IMG/VR virus record: IMGVR_UViG_3300010392_000788
Coordinates: 1-43,771 of that record
DNA from: a virus
Strand: one strand, 5' to 3'
Length of the DNA stretch: 43,771 bases
Shown: positions 15,636 through 24,133 of the stretch, piece after piece
Numbering within the stretch: position 1 is the first letter of the stretch
Layout: each line of letters starts with the position of its first letter
Notes under the pieces: generated by a model
The model's database searches: none
What the model was told of the DNA's origin: nothing
The model's input: only the letters and a program-made list of their open reading frames with translations
Translations under genes and position numbers: made by a program

Positions 15636-16043
15636 TTAGTACACGTATCCTGTTACCCACGGGGAAAATTCAATCTCCGTGGTTGACGCGCCGACGCCGA
15701 CAACAACAACATTGTCTAGGCTTGCAAGGTCTGCCGATGGCGCAATTGCGCCACCCTCGGACAAAACATAGAGACCGCCTTTGACTATTGCGGCACCAAT
15801 CTGGAAAATTGCACCCGGTTTGATTGCCGGAATGCTATCGTCGAGAATGCCAGATACCATAGCCACTCTCTGGGCATTTATCTTGTCGGCGTCAGTGCAG
15901 TCGCAGACATACCATTTCTCTAGAGAAGAGTCGTAATAGAGCACGTCACCATCGGACACTGTCTCTCCAATGACGACCATCTCCATAGATGATCCAACAG
16001 CGGTCGGATAAACGTCGCCAGCGACGGGAACAAGATCAGGCAT
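15636..16043 (-). CDS. Predicted capsid decoration/cement-like protein
   Basis: A 135-residue beta-rich protein with DUF2190-like features: MVVIGETVSDGDVLYYD, later AMVSGILDD, PGAIFQIGAAIVKGG and VVVVGVGAST. This pattern (added value, mode switched on, valine/glycine strands) is common to small head-decoration proteins. Its place at the end of the structural operon rather than beside the capsid gene is unusual. It could instead be a small tail-tip protein. The next gene downstream has its own promoter. Confidence 0.5.
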   Translation of the reverse strand: MPDLVPVAGDVYPTAVGSSMEMVVIGETVSDGDVLYYDSSLEKWYVCDCTDADKINAQRVAMVSGILDDSIPAIKPGAIFQIGAAIVKGGLYVLSEGGAIAPSADLASLDNVVVVGVGASTTEIEFSPWVTGYVY

Positions 16044-16057
16044 ATTTTCCTCTCAGT

Positions 16058-16399
16058 TTAGTTGTTGTTTTCCAGGCTGCTAGCAACAGCGTCAAACCTC
16101 GGATTGTCAGTGTCGAAGCAGCCGGAGCCAGCAAGTATCTCTCTTACTGATTGGCACGTTGATCCACTGAACTTCGTACACCCCTGTTTGCATGTAGACT
16201 GGCTCCTTGCGCCCCAGTGCTCACACAGTTTGCAGTGTCTGATCAGATTGTGCTGGGCTTGCCTCATCGATTGCGAAATCTGGCTTTCTGGTTTCGTTCC
16301 AGACACAACAATCCTCAGGGGCTGCCCACAACACTCGACCTTAGCCGAGCGGTCTACAATGTGAGTTCTCCCGCACGTTACACACTTTCGGGAACTCAC
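16058..16399 (-). CDS. Cysteine-rich zinc-ribbon-like protein
   Basis: A 113-residue protein with many Cys: CVTCGRTH, VECCGQPL, HCKLCEHWG, and CKQGCTKF. The first two pairs form a rubredoxin/zinc-ribbon-like knuckle; the others could make a second metal site. The ATG overlaps the preceding tail-protein stop by 4 bases. It may be a small tail-tip or maturation factor. The partner gene upstream also starts with a CxxC cluster (CLCCGQC), which suggests the two proteins work together. Confidence 0.6.
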   Translation of the reverse strand: MSSRKCVTCGRTHIVDRSAKVECCGQPLRIVVSGTKPESQISQSMRQAQHNLIRHCKLCEHWGARSQSTCKQGCTKFSGSTCQSVREILAGSGCFDTDNPRFDAVASSLENNN

Positions 16400-17694
16400 C
16401 AGGCCCAGCTCCCGCTAACGACGCCAATATCTGCATACCATTCGGCCTGCGTGATAACGATCGGAGTAACGCAATCCTCGTCTAACCCGGAGATGCTGCT
16501 TGTGCATCCAGATCCAATGTCGTACTCGGACTTCGCACCGGTGATCGTTAGAGTAAACCCATCCTCGAAGTCATTCGGGTCGAGCGATGACGAAGCCGAC
16601 CCCCCAGACTCAAATACGTGCTTGTTGAGTGAACTGCATGATATAGTGTACGTGAACTCTAGGCCGAATGATGCGTCGTAGTATGGTTTTCCGTATGGAG
16701 CTGCCTGAGTTTGTGTCTCCCACTCCAGCGTCATATTGTAACTGTACGAATAGAATGCCGGTCCAAAATTCCAGTCAGCGCAGTCATAGTCTTCGCCTCC
16801 AAACGGCGAGTCATACCATCGCACCAACTGTCCACTTGACGCACACAACGAACTAATGCGGTGCGTGTAGTATGGCTCAAGCGGATCGTCACCGTCCCCG
16901 GTTGATGGAGATTGATTGCACCGAAGCACCGTCCCTGTGGCCCACGGCGCCGACCCGCTTCCTGCTGTGCTGCACCTGTAGATCAAATCCCACGGCTCCC
17001 ACCCGCTGATCGTGAAATCTGGCATCCAGTAATCATCTAGAAACGACGGGTCATCTTGATAGAGATGGTTTCGCGAAAGTTTCTTGACAACCTTGTATGC
17101 GCAGTTGGTTGCTGGTGCTGTCCAACACTGCTTAGTAAACACGGGCGTCTCGCCGCTTTCATCAACCGCAACCTCAGAGCTGCCAATAGTGAAATCTTCT
17201 ACCGTGGCGCTTGTCCATTCTGCCGAGAATGAGTTTGGTGCGTTAGACGACCTAGATACCGTCAGGATAGCGTGTGCTCGGCCAACGGCGCCGGACAGCA
17301 GATAATTGCCAAATCCAAGCAGGTAGGCGTGTGTTGGCGTAACACGCAGCTCAAACGAGAACAGCTCGCTAGAGGGCAAGTGGCGACTCGGTTGCCCAAT
17401 CTCTGCCGTTGTTCCGTCTAGCGTTATTGTCTGCAGGTCGGTGTCAATGACATAATCGACCGAGTCGATCGTAAACGTGACCTCCCCTTTCATCTTGAAA
17501 CGAAGGTGCCACGCCTCTTTCCCGGTGATGAAAGACGATGGATCAACTGGACCGTCAAGGTCGACTTGATTAGAGCCGGACCCATTCGATGCTGACCCGC
17601 CAATTCCTGCCGACCAACTTCCAGCAGAGAATAGCTCGATTTCAGAGCACTGGCCACAGCACAGACAAGAGCCTGCCCTATTTTTAGCTGGCAC
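16396..17694 (-). CDS. Tail-tip / minor tail protein, unknown family
   Basis: A 432-residue protein with a cysteine cluster near the start (GSCLCCGQCSE), then mainly beta-rich, Ser/Gly/Trp-rich sequence (AWHLRFKMKGEVTFTIDSVD) with many aromatic residues. It lies in the tape-measure-to-decoration part of the structural operon, so a tail-tip or baseplate role is likely. The GTG at 17694 has an excellent GGGAGG six nt upstream and overlaps the previous stop by 11 bases; longer ATG starts at 17727 and 17736 lack this. No catalytic motif seen. Confidence 0.6.
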   Translation of the reverse strand: MPAKNRAGSCLCCGQCSEIELFSAGSWSAGIGGSASNGSGSNQVDLDGPVDPSSFITGKEAWHLRFKMKGEVTFTIDSVDYVIDTDLQTITLDGTTAEIGQPSRHLPSSELFSFELRVTPTHAYLLGFGNYLLSGAVGRAHAILTVSRSSNAPNSFSAEWTSATVEDFTIGSSEVAVDESGETPVFTKQCWTAPATNCAYKVVKKLSRNHLYQDDPSFLDDYWMPDFTISGWEPWDLIYRCSTAGSGSAPWATGTVLRCNQSPSTGDGDDPLEPYYTHRISSLCASSGQLVRWYDSPFGGEDYDCADWNFGPAFYSYSYNMTLEWETQTQAAPYGKPYYDASFGLEFTYTISCSSLNKHVFESGGSASSSLDPNDFEDGFTLTITGAKSEYDIGSGCTSSISGLDEDCVTPIVITQAEWYADIGVVSGSWAW

Positions 17695-18397
17695 CGCAAT
17701 CCTCCCAGTTGGCAACGTAGAGACCATTGATTGCAACGGCTTGCGTATAAGAGCTACCGTTGACAGCTTCTAGCCCCATGTTAAAGACAGTTGCCGTGAT
17801 GCCGCTGCTTTCAGCATCTAGTGCAGCCGCAAGCGTTGCGTCAGTTCCGTCAAAACTAAGGTAGTAAAGCGTGCAAGTGGCCTTGCCAAGAGTCGTACCA
17901 GACCTGGCCGGAATCCCGCCAGAAGGCGTCAAAAATATGCGGAATGGAGAGCCCTTGTCCGCAAACACATAGTTGCCGTCGCACCAGACCGCAAAGTAGA
18001 AGGCGTCATTTTCGATATGAATTCTGTTCGGGTTGTGCACCAGAACCTTCATGTCGGCTAATGACTTCCAGTCGTTGATCTCGCTTGGTGTCGCGTCAAG
18101 GATGTCTTCCGCTGCTGGTCGGTTGACGGTCCGGACTTCATCCGAGTCCAGTCGATTAACATCCGAGCCTGGAGTATAAGTAGAAACAACATTGCACTCA
18201 ACAGAAGGAGCGATAAACTCATTGTATGCAGATCCGTCAGGGGATGTGTTGGTACGAGCGAGCCCAGCGTGGGACGGTGTCGCAACAAGGATGATCTTAT
18301 TGAAGTCAAGGTCCACGCTGTTCCGGCCAACGCCCATGCCATTCATGGCAAAGTTGCGTAGGTCGACAGCGACTTTCCTGCTTTTGAATCCGTACAT
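17684..18397 (-). CDS. Tail-tip protein, unknown family
   Basis: A 237-residue beta-rich soluble protein without signal or membrane segments. Its ATG overlaps the stop of the preceding gene (TAATG). It is the second of three genes of unknown family between the tape measure and the cysteine-rich protein. Siphophages normally encode distal tail and tail-associated proteins here, but I cannot match it to a known one by motif. Confidence 0.6.
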   Translation of the reverse strand: MYGFKSRKVAVDLRNFAMNGMGVGRNSVDLDFNKIILVATPSHAGLARTNTSPDGSAYNEFIAPSVECNVVSTYTPGSDVNRLDSDEVRTVNRPAAEDILDATPSEINDWKSLADMKVLVHNPNRIHIENDAFYFAVWCDGNYVFADKGSPFRIFLTPSGGIPARSGTTLGKATCTLYYLSFDGTDATLAAALDAESSGITATVFNMGLEAVNGSSYTQAVAINGLYVANWEDCGAS

Positions 18398-19407
18398 TAG
18401 ACCCTCAGAAACTTTCCGGTTCCGGTCTTAAAGTTGATTTGCGGATCACTCCTGAAGAAGTCAAGCGGCGGGATGCCTCCCTGCTTACTCTTCTGATGTG
18501 GAAGGCCGTTCGACTTCATATAAATAGGCCCTACCGAAGCAGGGTTCTTAGGGATAAGAAGGACGCGAGAAGTGGGGTCGTCCGCGATGGTGTTCACTAC
18601 TGAGTCAGCCCGAATCCTCACCTGTTCCCAGCCGACAGTCCTATCCTCAACTGTTCCGTCATCCTTAAGATTTTTCAGCTCATATTGCTTGCACTTAATC
18701 GTGTATGCAATCTTGTACGTGTACTGGAACCCGCCGCCAGATAGCGGCATTCGCACGTACTGCCAGTCGATATTCGCAATCTGAGCCTGATAGGGATCAA
18801 AGCCCTGCCAGATATCCTTGTTGCATCCGTAGATTCGCTCTCGTATCTTGTTCAGGTTGAAGGAGTTTTCGTACTGAGTAACCGTTGCGACGTAGGCACA
18901 GGACTTGCGAGTAGTGGGCGAAGCGTATAGCATGCCGGTTGGCAACACACACTCCTCGGGACCAGGGTCTTCAACAGACGGATCTTCTGACCATGCCGTC
19001 TCTGTCGACTCTTCGATCGCCCATGAAATTAACGGGTCAAGCTCTTCTGGATCAGTGGGCGGGGCCACCTCACCGGCATCTGTCGGAGACTCGTCGGTAT
19101 AGTCGACGGTAACGACGTACCGGTATGGGTTAATTGAGTCCCGTTCCGCAGACTTAGAGGTAGCTATCAGGTATGGCCGAATGAATCCGCTAACCGGGTT
19201 GACATAAACCGTCTCGCCAATTACCGGGACGCCGGTTTGAGACATCGCCTGCATTGCGTCAACGTCAGATGGTACGGTTGCACCATCGAAGATGACCTGG
19301 AACTCAGTTTGCCACGACCGAGAAAGCCTCGGTGTTGCAGACGACAGGTCCAGCGTTTCGCTGCCGGTCTCATTTCGAATCTGGCACACTGTTGACGTAA
19401 TGGGCAC
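18397..19407 (-). CDS. Minor tail protein downstream of tape measure
   Basis: A 336-residue protein with a beta-rich N-terminal domain (about 1-115), a Pro/Glu/Ser-rich acidic linker (about 115-155, with PPTDPEELDP), and a second domain from about 160 to the end. The second domain includes KIRERIYGCNKDIWQGF and GGGFQYTYKIAYTIKCKQYE. GTG start overlapping the tape-measure stop (TAGTG). Place immediately after the tape measure is where distal-tail or hub proteins are found; similarity itself is not recognised. Confidence 0.6.
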   Translation of the reverse strand: MPITSTVCQIRNETGSETLDLSSATPRLSRSWQTEFQVIFDGATVPSDVDAMQAMSQTGVPVIGETVYVNPVSGFIRPYLIATSKSAERDSINPYRYVVTVDYTDESPTDAGEVAPPTDPEELDPLISWAIEESTETAWSEDPSVEDPGPEECVLPTGMLYASPTTRKSCAYVATVTQYENSFNLNKIRERIYGCNKDIWQGFDPYQAQIANIDWQYVRMPLSGGGFQYTYKIAYTIKCKQYELKNLKDDGTVEDRTVGWEQVRIRADSVVNTIADDPTSRVLLIPKNPASVGPIYMKSNGLPHQKSKQGGIPPLDFFRSDPQINFKTGTGKFLRV

Positions 19408-21440
19408 TAAACAGCCCTCCCTTGGATAGCTTTGATCATTTGATCGGCTTTCTTATCTACCTTTCGCTGCCGCTCTCTCGCTTCCTGCCGAATGGCCTCA
19501 AGCTTAGCGTTGCGTGCCCGGTCTAGACGCTCTTGGACAATCGCTTCCTTCCTGGCTTGCTGACGCACCTGGATAAACCTGTAATCTTCACCGCCTTTTG
19601 AAAGGTCGGCTTCAGGAGATCTCTGAGATGCTTGGGCCTGAACCGTTTGCGTAAACTGCTTAACACCAGCAACACGGGCGTCGGCGGCATCCTTGATTGA
19701 ACGCTTAATAGCATCGGCACGGTCCTTGATGGACGACACCTTGCTGTCAATTGCGTCCTGTCGATCTCGCTTAGCCTGAGCCGCAGACAGCCTTGACTTT
19801 TCTTTGATCAGCTCAGACTCCTTCCTGGCTGCAAGTAGACGATCCTTCAAGAACTTAGGCCCATTGAAGTAGACTTGCCCCGGATTCCTTGACGCAGCGT
19901 TCTCGGCCTCCTGCTCGATGATCTCCTTGATGATCGATTCGGTAGTCATGATGCGGCTGTTCTTGTAGTCAAGCGAAGCACGATCAAGCATTTGCTGAGC
20001 CTTCTGCTGCTCTGTCATTGTATCTAACAGCTTCGCCTCGGACTCGGCACGCTCTTTGGCAGCTTCGGCAAGTCGCTTCTCTTCATGTGTCTGGAATCCC
20101 AGCAGCTTCGCCTGTTTATCAAGGACATCCTTGATCCTCAGTTGAGCCTCATACTCAGTGGAAGTCCCGTTGAGCATTGCGTTCCATTCGTCCTTCCTTC
20201 GGTTGATCCAGTTGTCCTCACGCCCTCCTTCTCCCTTCTGAGACCAAACCTCATTTGCGTACTGCAGACGCTTTAGGTCATCTCCAATAAGGTCGAATGC
20301 GTACTTCAGTGAAGGTGCAAGGTCTTCGCCGATATTGATCATCAGCTCGTTCATGTCGTTCATCATAACACCCCATTTGCCCTCCAGGGTGTTAGCTCCG
20401 TCTTCAAGGCGATTCGCGAACATGCCGCCCTCGCTAGTCATGTTCTCCAGCGCTTTCAGGACGTGAGCCGACGAGATCTTGCCTGCTTCCATGGCATCCA
20501 GGAATTCGCTCATATCGACCCCTGCTACCTTTGCAATCTCGGACAAGCCAAACCCGGCATTGATGAGCTGGTTTTTCTCCTGGCCCATCAGCTTTCCGTT
20601 GGCCTGGATCTGAGCAATAGCCTCGGTCAATCGCATCATCTTCTCGCTATTGCCACCGGCGACAGTGCCGATCTGCTTCATGATTGGGACGATCCCTTCA
20701 ATGCCATGGCCGTAGCTCACCCACTTGCCAGCACTGTCCGTCAGCTGCTTTGTCGTTAATGCCGACTCCCTAGCGATGGCTCGGAACTGCTCAACAATCA
20801 TTCCGCCCTCCCACTTGCCGACAACCGACTGCAAGTCAACAAGCTGGGTTTCAAACTCAGCAAATGCGGTGGCTGACTTCCCGGCTAATGCGGCTGCCGA
20901 TATAACAATGCCTACTCCAGTTGCAGCACCGACTGCTCCACCAGTGGACAGCCCGCCGAAGCCAGCTGCCAAGCCAGCCAATCGTCCAGCTGCACCGTAC
21001 CGAGCACCACCAACAAGCGAACCCGCAGCGCCGCCAACGTTGCCAGGCATCTTTGAAAATGCGTTGCTCCGCCTCTGTGCGTCAAGCTTCATCCGCTCAC
21101 GAGTGATTCGGGAAATTGACGAAGAGTGGGAGCGGTTTGCAGCCGTTGCTGCTTTAACGGCAGTGGTCTCCCGCTTGATAGATGCGGCCGACTTCTCGTG
21201 CTCGATCCTCGCCTTTTCAGCGAGTCGGTTGTGCTGACCCTTGGTAATCAAACCCTTTTTCAGAAGCAGCTCAAGCTGCTTCATCCGTAGGTTATATGTG
21301 CCAAGCGGTGACAGCGAGTCCTTGAAGGTCTTCTTTAGAAAGTTGGCCTGCCTAGCACTGCCCTTTACGCCCTTGACAAACCCGGCAGTGTCCGCCATGA
21401 TGTCATAGCGAAGCTTTCCGATTGTGATTGTTCTTGGCAT
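19407..21440 (-). CDS. Tail tape measure protein
   Basis: The largest structural protein after the primase (677 residues). The N-terminus (LRYDIMADTAGFVKGVKGSA) is typical of tape measures (v.f..D.s.f..gl..a). Long charged helices follow, then a Gly/Ala-rich hydrophobic stretch (about 145-190). The tape-measure core domain comes next: FAEFETQLVDLQSVVGKWEG, ALTTKQLTDSAGKW, LINAGFGLSEIAKVAG and LEGKWGVMMNDMNELM. The C-terminal 250 residues are coiled coil. At about 0.15 nm per residue the tail would be roughly 100 nm. It directly follows the chaperone pair, the standard order. Confidence 0.9.
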   Translation of the reverse strand: MPRTITIGKLRYDIMADTAGFVKGVKGSARQANFLKKTFKDSLSPLGTYNLRMKQLELLLKKGLITKGQHNRLAEKARIEHEKSAASIKRETTAVKAATAANRSHSSSISRITRERMKLDAQRRSNAFSKMPGNVGGAAGSLVGGARYGAAGRLAGLAAGFGGLSTGGAVGAATGVGIVISAAALAGKSATAFAEFETQLVDLQSVVGKWEGGMIVEQFRAIARESALTTKQLTDSAGKWVSYGHGIEGIVPIMKQIGTVAGGNSEKMMRLTEAIAQIQANGKLMGQEKNQLINAGFGLSEIAKVAGVDMSEFLDAMEAGKISSAHVLKALENMTSEGGMFANRLEDGANTLEGKWGVMMNDMNELMINIGEDLAPSLKYAFDLIGDDLKRLQYANEVWSQKGEGGREDNWINRRKDEWNAMLNGTSTEYEAQLRIKDVLDKQAKLLGFQTHEEKRLAEAAKERAESEAKLLDTMTEQQKAQQMLDRASLDYKNSRIMTTESIIKEIIEQEAENAASRNPGQVYFNGPKFLKDRLLAARKESELIKEKSRLSAAQAKRDRQDAIDSKVSSIKDRADAIKRSIKDAADARVAGVKQFTQTVQAQASQRSPEADLSKGGEDYRFIQVRQQARKEAIVQERLDRARNAKLEAIRQEARERQRKVDKKADQMIKAIQGRAV

Positions 21441-21995
21441 TTTCGTTCAGGCGTGCTAGCGCAACTTCGGGAGAGACCATTTCAGACTGTTGCTCTTCCA
21501 TCTCTGAAAGCTCAAAGGCGATCCACTGGTCTATGATAACGGGGCTTACAGTGTTCATCCAATAGCAAGGGTCATCGATGCCGAGACCCTTGCATATCTT
21601 GAAGACCATTCTCAACACGTGGTTGCTCTGGAACTGCTTTATCAGCCGCTCTACTCGCCCGTGTCGTTTTTTTCAAGCTCGTTGTTTACTACAGCGATCG
21701 CTTCCATGATTGGATCAAGCGACTCACTGGCTAAAGAGAGAACCTCATCGAGATCAGATTCTTTGAAGAGATTGTTGCCTTCACTGTCGCATAGCTGGTC
21801 GATCAGTGAATAGGCTCGACGGCGTGCATGCTGCTCGGGAATTGCGTTTCCGCTTTTGTCCCACAGCGCACCGATGCGTCGACATCGCAGCAATTCCGTT
21901 CGCTGCTTGATGTAAAACTTGCCCAAGAGTTCATGCTCAAACTCTTGGACTTTCGGCTTGAACCGATCAACTAACGTCGCTTTCGTCAAAGTCAT
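21403..21995 (-). CDS. Tail assembly chaperone fusion made by -1 frameshift (GT-like)
   Basis: The upstream frame (start 21995) and the downstream frame (ending 21403) join if ribosomes slip back one base at 21666-21672. The re-read frame is open from there to 21403, giving a fused product of about 197 residues. The downstream part adds VFKICKGLGIDDPCYWM and a helical tail. This is the standard arrangement for siphophage chaperones that keep tape measure and tail protein in assembly, as in lambda G/GT. The fusion is inferred from the slip site, the open frame and the position before the tape measure; an independent start at about 21609-21618 is the alternative for the downstream part. Confidence 0.75.
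21651..21995 (-). CDS. Tail assembly chaperone (G-like)
   Basis: A 114-residue protein, helical and acidic at its end (ESDLDEVLSLASESLDPIME, VVNNELEKNDTGE). It is the unshifted product of the chaperone pair. I chose the ATG at 21995 (MTLTKATLVDRFKP), which overlaps the upstream gene by 29 bases; a start at 22061 is possible but would overlap more. The function is assigned from gene order (major tail protein, chaperones, tape measure) and the frameshift signal, not from a strong family match. Confidence 0.7.
   Translation of the reverse strand: MTLTKATLVDRFKPKVQEFEHELLGKFYIKQRTELLRCRRIGALWDKSGNAIPEQHARRRAYSLIDQLCDSEGNNLFKESDLDEVLSLASESLDPIMEAIAVVNNELEKNDTGE
21666..21672 (-). promoter_or_regulatory. 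Programmed -1 frameshift slippery site A AAA AAC
   Basis: On the minus strand the heptamer A AAA AAC sits in the correct phase (GAA AAA AAC) ten codons before the end of the chaperone gene... counting the stop, only five codons follow it (GAC ACG GGC GAG, stop). A slip of one base back opens the frame CGA CAC GGG CGA, which continues without stop to 21403. This is one of the most efficient bacterial -1 heptamers. Confidence 0.85.
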
Positions 21996-22275
21996 CTTGA
22001 AAATCTTGCTCCAGGGAGTCGAGCGTATCCTTGTCAGGATCATAATCGGCAGGCTCGACACTGCTCACTTTTGATCCTAAGATTACTTCGACCTGTTTTT
22101 CAATCTCCGCCTTATCTAGTGGCGAGATTCGAGCAATAAAGCAGACTTTCGAACCATCCTTCCACGACTTGTAGCCAACAGTCGTGCCATCCACGACAAC
22201 CTTGTACTGCGGGAGCGTCTCCCGCTTTCCAGTGGCAAAGTTGGCTGCTTCGTGTGAAAGTAATTGAACTTGCAT
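21967..22275 (-). CDS. Small protein between major tail protein and chaperones
   Basis: A 102-residue protein with beta-strand-rich N-terminal half (PQYKVVVDGTTVGYKSWKDG) and an acidic tail (SLEQDFQDDFDESDVS). It lies between the major tail protein and the chaperone gene and overlaps the latter by 29 bases. Could be a further chaperone component or small tail protein. No firm family. Confidence 0.6.
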   Translation of the reverse strand: MQVQLLSHEAANFATGKRETLPQYKVVVDGTTVGYKSWKDGSKVCFIARISPLDKAEIEKQVEVILGSKVSSVEPADYDPDKDTLDSLEQDFQDDFDESDVS

Positions 22276-22301
22276 TTTTGCTCCAGGTTAAATGTGTTCG
22301 C

Positions 22302-22745
22302 TTACGCTTCCGCTGTCCAAGTTGGCCCAGTGTCACCATCGAATGCGAACGTGACGTTCACAATCGCCAGCTCATTATTGGCAAGGTCAGGAAGGTTAAA
22401 GTCGGTGACAAATCCGGTGCCAGCCAGGATTGCACCAGCCGCGCTTCCGGTGTTTTGCTTGACGAACGTGACAGTCAAGGTGTCAATCGACCCCATGATG
22501 CCAGTGCCGGTTGCAAGGTCTGCACCGAAGTCGTAAGTCGGATCAAAGATGATCTCAAGCTGACACTCTCCTGGGTCAGTTAGATCACCTGGAATGTACT
22601 TCATGAAGCCAGCGCTGTCAAGACAGCTCGCGTCAATCTTCTCAAGCACAAAGTCGGGCAGGCTAATCGACCGGACGCATCCAGTGATACCATTGGTGGT
22701 GAGCACGGCAGTAGTGCCGTTCCCGGTCATACCTTGATAGGCCAC
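22302..22745 (-). CDS. Major tail (tube) protein
   Basis: A 147-residue beta-rich protein. It opens MAYQGMTGNGTTAVLTTNG, and has GDLTDPGECQLEIIFDPTYD in the middle, close to the loop and strand pattern of phage tail tube subunits. The C-terminus NVTFAFDGDTGPTWTAEA resembles the end of siphophage tube proteins. It lies between the tail-terminator-like gene and the chaperones, exactly where the tube gene belongs. Polymerises into the tail tube around the tape measure. Confidence 0.8.
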   Translation of the reverse strand: MAYQGMTGNGTTAVLTTNGITGCVRSISLPDFVLEKIDASCLDSAGFMKYIPGDLTDPGECQLEIIFDPTYDFGADLATGTGIMGSIDTLTVTFVKQNTGSAAGAILAGTGFVTDFNLPDLANNELAIVNVTFAFDGDTGPTWTAEA

Positions 22746-22747
22746 TT

Positions 22748-23167
22748 CTAAGCACCTTCAAAAGAGTTGTAAGAAACATCAAAACTTTGAACAGACCTGA
22801 ATTGCCATTGGTCTGTTCCATCGTTTGGCTTATCCACTAGGTGGATGATGCCGGTATTTTGGCTAATACCTCGAATTGGCGTACCGGATACAACGCCGAT
22901 CAGCCCATTCAGTGATTCTTTAATTGCTTGCATGACGAGATCGGCTTCAAGCCGTGACCTCCCATATGCTTCAATCCTGACAGTTGCGGTCTCGAATCCC
23001 ACAAAACCGTTGAGGCAGTTTTCAGCACGTTCCGTCACAACATACATCAATGCAGCTGGACGTTGCGAATCCTGATTGATTACGTCTGTGTGGAGCCTCT
23101 GTCCGATCAGGTCAGTGACCGCTGTGCTGCCAAGCAGCGTTGTCGACAATGCTCCAAGTACCGTCAC
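22748..23167 (-). CDS. Tail terminator / completion protein (DUF3168-like)
   Basis: A 139-residue protein resembling DUF3168 tail-completion proteins: ALSTTLLGSTAVTDLIGQRL at the start, RPAALMYVVTERAENC (the usual PyivYq segment), ATVRIEAYGRSRLEADLVMQ in the middle, and WQFRSVQSFDVSYN near the end. It should cap the tail tube and join it to the head connector. The GTG start overlaps the preceding stop by 4 bases (GTGA). Confidence 0.8.
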   Translation of the reverse strand: MTVLGALSTTLLGSTAVTDLIGQRLHTDVINQDSQRPAALMYVVTERAENCLNGFVGFETATVRIEAYGRSRLEADLVMQAIKESLNGLIGVVSGTPIRGISQNTGIIHLVDKPNDGTDQWQFRSVQSFDVSYNSFEGA

Positions 23168-23784
23168 GCCTTAGGCCACCTTTCTTTAATGACTCGAACG
23201 ATTGCAGCAACCTGCTGTGTAGCGGTCTCCTTAGCTGCTGGCTCAAGAAACGGCATCGGCTGGATCCTGTCGATGTCATTCACGCCGCCCCACAAATAGT
23301 GAGCAGCAGGCTTCGGGTATGAGGCTGCCCCAAACTCAAGCAGGTGACCGAATCCAAACTTCTTCGCCTCTGGCCCGACAATCACGACAACAGGAGACTT
23401 CTTCCTGCGAATAGTTGGGAGAGACTTAATCTTAATAGAACGTGACAGGTCGTCGTGGTTGCCCGAGGCCCTCTTGGCGGCTGCCTTGTTGCTCCACTTT
23501 TCCCTAGTTCCAGTGTTTCGCGAGTTACCTGGGGTGCCGCCTGAATATGGCTGCCGACTCTTAATCGCTCTGACATTGGCAGCAGCTTTCTTCTGAACAA
23601 TCTTTGCAGCGGCAGTCAAGGCAGGTTTGACGACCTTGGCCTTCATGCTGTTGTCAAGTGCCCCGAGGGACTTGATGATTTTTGCCAGGTTATCCTTAAC
23701 CTCACCGTCAATCAGCTTCGACGACTTCTTGCGGCCTTTTTTAACTGACTTCGCAGACTGCTCAAGGTTTTTAAGAATTCCCAT
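23164..23784 (-). CDS. HK97 gp10-like tail completion / head-tail joining protein
   Basis: A 206-residue, very basic protein with a Lys-rich coiled N-terminus. The HK97-gp10-like core follows: a helix (VVKPALTAAAKIVQKKAAAN), TGTREKWSN, SRSIKIKSLP and a final GPEAKKFGFGHLLEFGAASY before PMPFLEPA. This LEFG...P..PF pattern is a hallmark of the family. It overlaps the previous gene by 14 bases. Between the head closure protein and the tail terminator, it fits a neck role. Confidence 0.8.
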   Translation of the reverse strand: MGILKNLEQSAKSVKKGRKKSSKLIDGEVKDNLAKIIKSLGALDNSMKAKVVKPALTAAAKIVQKKAAANVRAIKSRQPYSGGTPGNSRNTGTREKWSNKAAAKRASGNHDDLSRSIKIKSLPTIRRKKSPVVVIVGPEAKKFGFGHLLEFGAASYPKPAAHYLWGGVNDIDRIQPMPFLEPAAKETATQQVAAIVRVIKERWPKA

Positions 23785-24133
23785 CGTTCTCGCCGCGAAG
23801 CTCTATCCTTCGCTCTGATTGCAATCCATCTGTGTCAATGATCGCTACTATTCCGTACTTCTTGCCATCAATGGTGCATCGGTCGCGGACTGTAATGTCA
23901 GCAGCGCCATAGAACTCACCAAAAGCAACATGAGTGGTCTTTTCGTTGACCATTCTACCGCGAAGAACCTCACCGCCGACAGTGGTTACGACTTCGCAAG
24001 GCCAGGTGTTGCCAACCACGTCCCAGTCGCCGTCTGTTTCGTATGTGGGGCGATTGAGGGCGTCAACGGTTCCGTCGTGGCGAGTAAACACCGCCGTCCA
24101 TCGCCGTTGACCGATTCGCTTTCGATATGCCAT
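23771..24133 (-). CDS. Head-tail adaptor / stopper protein
   Basis: A 120-residue beta-barrel-like protein. It opens with RIGQRRWTAVFTR and continues through WPCEVVTTVGGEVLRGRMVN and RCTIDGKKYGIVAIIDTDG to ERRIELRGE. This matches the phage head-tail adaptor group (SPP1 gp16/HK97 head closure), which closes the portal channel after packaging. The start overlaps the upstream stop (TAATG). Confidence 0.8.
   Translation of the reverse strand: MAYRKRIGQRRWTAVFTRHDGTVDALNRPTYETDGDWDVVGNTWPCEVVTTVGGEVLRGRMVNEKTTHVAFGEFYGAADITVRDRCTIDGKKYGIVAIIDTDGLQSERRIELRGENDGNS

Noticed and set aside
20725-21237. 170-codon plus-strand frame, Ala/Pro-rich
   Set aside because: Antisense to the Gly/Ala-rich part of the tape measure gene.
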